From assembly GCF_018736085.1 (NCBI RefSeq), contig NZ_CP076134.1:1622501-1686500 (forward strand): a DNA stretch of 64,000 bases, given 5' to 3'. The position numbers and the translations under genes were made by a program. Position 1 is the first letter of the stretch; the number at the start of each line of letters is the position of its first letter. Below, piece by piece: positions 61,865-64,000 of the stretch. The notes beneath the pieces are model-generated. The model saw only the letters and a list, made by a program, of their open reading frames with translations, had not been told where the DNA came from and did not search any database. Source of the stretch: Bradyrhizobium sediminis. Its GTDB lineage: Bacteria; Pseudomonadota; Alphaproteobacteria; Rhizobiales; Xanthobacteraceae.

Positions 61865-63577
61865 ATGCGCATCCTGCTCCTCACCCATGCTTTCAACAGC
61901 CTCGCGCAGCGGCTGTTCGTCGAGCTGCGGGAGCGGGGGCATGACGTCACGGTCGAGCTCGACATCAACGACGCCGTGACGCGCGAGGCCGTCGAGCTCG
62001 CCGGTCCCGATCTCGTCATCGCGCCGTTCCTGAAGCGGGCGATCGCCGAGAGTGTGTGGCGTCAGGTGCCGTGCTTCATCGTCCATCCGGGTATCAGGGG
62101 CGATCGCGGGCCCTCGTCGCTCGACTGGGCGATCCTCGACGCGGAGACCAGTTGGGGCGTCACGGTGTTGCAGGCCGAAGCGGAGATGGACGCTGGCCCC
62201 GTGTGGGCCTGGCGCGAGCTCCCGATGCGGGACGCAGCCAAGTCGAGCCTCTATCGCAACGAAGTGACGGAGGCGGCGGTTGCGGCCGTGCTCGAGGCGG
62301 TCGATCGCTTCGTGAAGGGCGGATTCACGTCGCAGCGCGTCGACCCCACGGCAGCAGGGGTACGCGGCCGCCAGCGCCCCGCAATGAGTCAGGCCGATCG
62401 CGCCATCGACTGGTCCTCCGATACGACGGCTCGCGTGCTGGCGAAGATCCGTAGCGGCGACGGCAATCCCGGCGTCCGGGACCGGCTGTTCGACCGCATT
62501 GTCCATCTCTACAACGCCAAGGCCGCGACGGGTTTGGGCGGGCCGCCCGGTTCGGTCGTGGCGCGGTCGGGTCCTGCCGTCGCGCGCGCGACGATCGACG
62601 GAGCGGTGTGGATCGGCCACCTTCGGGAGCCGGCCGGCGAACATCGTTTCAAGCTGCCCGCAACCCACGTGCTGGCGCGTGAGGTCGCAGGATTGCCCGC
62701 TGTCCCGGTTGATACGCCGGCCGGCTTCGGCGAGATCGCCTACCGTGAGGCCGGCGCTGTCGGCATGCTTCATTTCGACTTCTACAACGGGGCCATGGGC
62801 ACCGAGGCGACTAGGCGCCTGCTGGCCGCCTATCTCATGGCGACCAGACGTCCTACCAAAGTCATCGTGCTGCTCGGCGGTACGGAGTTCTGGTCCAACG
62901 GCATGGACCTCAACCTGATCGAGGCGGCGCGCAGTCCGGCGGACGAGTCGTGGGCCAATATCAACGCGCTTGACGATCTGGCCGAGGCCATCGTGCGCAC
63001 CCGGAGCCATCTGACCGTCGCCGCACTCGGCGGCAATGCCGGCGCCGGCGGCGTGTTTCTCGCGCGCACCGCCGATCTTGTATGGCTGCGCGACGGCGTG
63101 GTGCTCAATCCGCACTACAAGGACATGGGCAATCTGTTCGGGTCGGAATTGTGGACCTATCTCTTGCCGCGAAGGGCCGGGCTCGCCGCCGCCCGAAACG
63201 TAACCGAAGCGCGTTTGCCGATCGGGGTGTCCGAAGCGGTCGCGCTGGGTCTGGCCGATGACAGTATTGCGGCGGCGCGAGCGTCGTTCACCCGCGCGGT
63301 GATGGCGCGTGCCGAGGCGCTCGCCGCTGCGCCCGACTGGTCGGCTCGCATCGCCGGCAAGGTCCGCCTCCGTGACGCCGACGAGGCCGACAAGCCGCTC
63401 GCACTCTATCGCGCCGAGGAGCTCGAGCACATGCGCCGCAATTTCTACGGCTTCGATCCGAGCTACCATGTGGCGCGATCGAATTTCGTGCGCAAGGTTG
63501 CGAAATCCCGGACGCCGATAACCATCGCGCGTCATCGCGATCGACGATGTCTGTTCCCTCGGAGGATGGCGTCATGA
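61865..63577 (+). CDS. hypX: HypX, formyl-THF-dependent CO supply for hydrogenase
   Basis: A 570-residue two-domain protein. The N-terminal part resembles formyltransferases (IAPFLKRAIAESVWRQVPCF, IVHPGIRGDRGPSSLDWAIL, where HPG is a cofactor-contact motif). The C-terminal part resembles enoyl-CoA hydratases (KVIVLLGGTEFWSNGMDLNL, ALGGNAGAGGVFLARTADLV). HypX releases CO from N10-formyl-tetrahydrofolate for the active site under air. Its presence marks an oxygen-exposed uptake hydrogenase. It begins 4 bases after hypE and overlaps hoxA by 4 bases. The last 20 residues are basic and may be unstructured. Confidence 0.95.
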   Translation: MRILLLTHAFNSLAQRLFVELRERGHDVTVELDINDAVTREAVELAGPDLVIAPFLKRAIAESVWRQVPCFIVHPGIRGDRGPSSLDWAILDAETSWGVTVLQAEAEMDAGPVWAWRELPMRDAAKSSLYRNEVTEAAVAAVLEAVDRFVKGGFTSQRVDPTAAGVRGRQRPAMSQADRAIDWSSDTTARVLAKIRSGDGNPGVRDRLFDRIVHLYNAKAATGLGGPPGSVVARSGPAVARATIDGAVWIGHLREPAGEHRFKLPATHVLAREVAGLPAVPVDTPAGFGEIAYREAGAVGMLHFDFYNGAMGTEATRRLLAAYLMATRRPTKVIVLLGGTEFWSNGMDLNLIEAARSPADESWANINALDDLAEAIVRTRSHLTVAALGGNAGAGGVFLARTADLVWLRDGVVLNPHYKDMGNLFGSELWTYLLPRRAGLAAARNVTEARLPIGVSEAVALGLADDSIAAARASFTRAVMARAEALAAAPDWSARIAGKVRLRDADEADKPLALYRAEELEHMRRNFYGFDPSYHVARSNFVRKVAKSRTPITIARHRDRRCLFPRRMAS

Positions 63578-64000
63578 CCCAATTACCAACCGTCCTCGTC
63601 GTCGATGACGAGTTGCGCAGCGTCGAGGCATTGCAGCGCATCCTCGAGGAGGACTTCGACATCCGCACGGCGGTCACCGTTCATGACGCCGAGACCATCC
63701 TGGAAAACGAAATCGTCGAGGTCGTGCTGTGCGACCAGCGTATGCCGGATATGACGGGTGTGGAGTTTCTCAAATCCGTCCGCGCGCGCTGGCCGGACGC
63801 CGTGCGCATGATCATCTCCGGCTATACCGACGCCGACGACATCATCAGCGGCATCAACGATGCCGGTATCTACCAGTACGTAACAAAACCCTGGCAACCC
63901 GAGGCCCTGATCCTCACCATCCAGAATGCCGTTCGTCTGTACCGCCTGCAGCGCGAGAACGAACTGCTTGCCGTCGAATTGAAGATGTCGGCGACACGGG
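63574..64000 (+). CDS. hoxA: HoxA, NtrC-type hydrogenase regulator, N-terminal part (runs off window end)
   Basis: The first 142 codons are in the window. They encode a receiver domain: acidic pocket VVDDE (residues 10-12 region), phosphoacceptor Asp54 in VVLCDQRMPDMTG, Thr/Ser in MIISGYTDADD and Lys in QYVTKPWQPEALILTIQNAV, then the linker helix into the AAA+ domain. Position after hypX and this text identify HoxA, the response regulator that activates sigma-54 hup promoters. In several species the unphosphorylated form is active and HupT/HupUV modulate it; those genes are not in the window. Confidence 0.92.
   Translation, partial: MTQLPTVLVVDDELRSVEALQRILEEDFDIRTAVTVHDAETILENEIVEVVLCDQRMPDMTGVEFLKSVRARWPDAVRMIISGYTDADDIISGINDAGIYQYVTKPWQPEALILTIQNAVRLYRLQRENELLAVELKMSATR

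Overview
The window is GC-rich chromosomal DNA that reads as an alphaproteobacterium of the Bradyrhizobium/Rhodopseudomonas group (Nitrobacteraceae). The indicators are form IC RuBisCO with cbbX, a rhizobial-type hup/hyp/hoxA uptake-hydrogenase cluster with sigma-54 promoters, BA14K, DUF3775 and DUF3309 small proteins, HWE-type sensor kinases, and two palindromic intergenic repeats of a kind common in bradyrhizobia. The genus is an inference; no rRNA is present to settle it.

Left part (1-13.2 kb): the tail of a LysR-type regulator, a chemoreceptor, a BA14K protein, and a LOV-like HWE histidine kinase followed by a dead response regulator (in-frame stop, phosphoacceptor Asp replaced by Asn). 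Then come several very small proteins (Thivi_2564-like, DUF3775, DUF3309), a secreted protein with 63-bp tandem repeats, a short-chain dehydrogenase, a broken TetR regulator, a sulfatase-fold membrane protein, an LpxO-like beta-hydroxylase, a Cys-rich periplasmic protein and an OmpA-domain protein.

Middle part (13.2-36.6 kb): an osmoprotectant-type ABC importer with a fused permease/binding protein, then a nitrate/sulfonate/taurine-type ABC importer whose genes are split by an MFS gene. These are followed by a NUDIX protein, PPK2, and leuA preceded by an unannotated leucine-rich leader peptide and hairpin. Next are dctBD beside a dctPQM TRAP transporter, a secreted caspase-fold protein with a perfect Crp-type palindrome upstream, and a Spy/CpxP protein. 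An intact IS481 element sits exactly at the stop codon of the Spy gene. tRNA-Lys(CTT), an IS630 remnant and a nikR gene cut down to its DNA-binding domain complete this accessory stretch.

Right part (36.6-64 kb): a TonB-dependent receptor, then cbbR divergent from cbbFPTALSXE (Calvin cycle), immediately followed in the same direction by hupSLEC, hupDFGHIJK, hypABCDEX and the 5' part of hoxA. Together these form an aerobic hydrogen-driven CO2-fixation block: HupSLC feeds electrons from H2 to the quinone pool, Hyp proteins and HypX build the NiFe(CN)2CO centre, HoxA with sigma-54 should activate the hup promoters, and CbbR should activate the carbon-fixation operon. hypF, normally located between hypB and hypC in rhizobia, is missing from the cluster.

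Most of the window is well-known biology. I see no clearly unprecedented multi-gene system. The least expected points are the leuA leader, the IS481 insertion geometry, the eroded two-component pair, the truncated nikR beside a nickel-enzyme locus, and the missing hypF.
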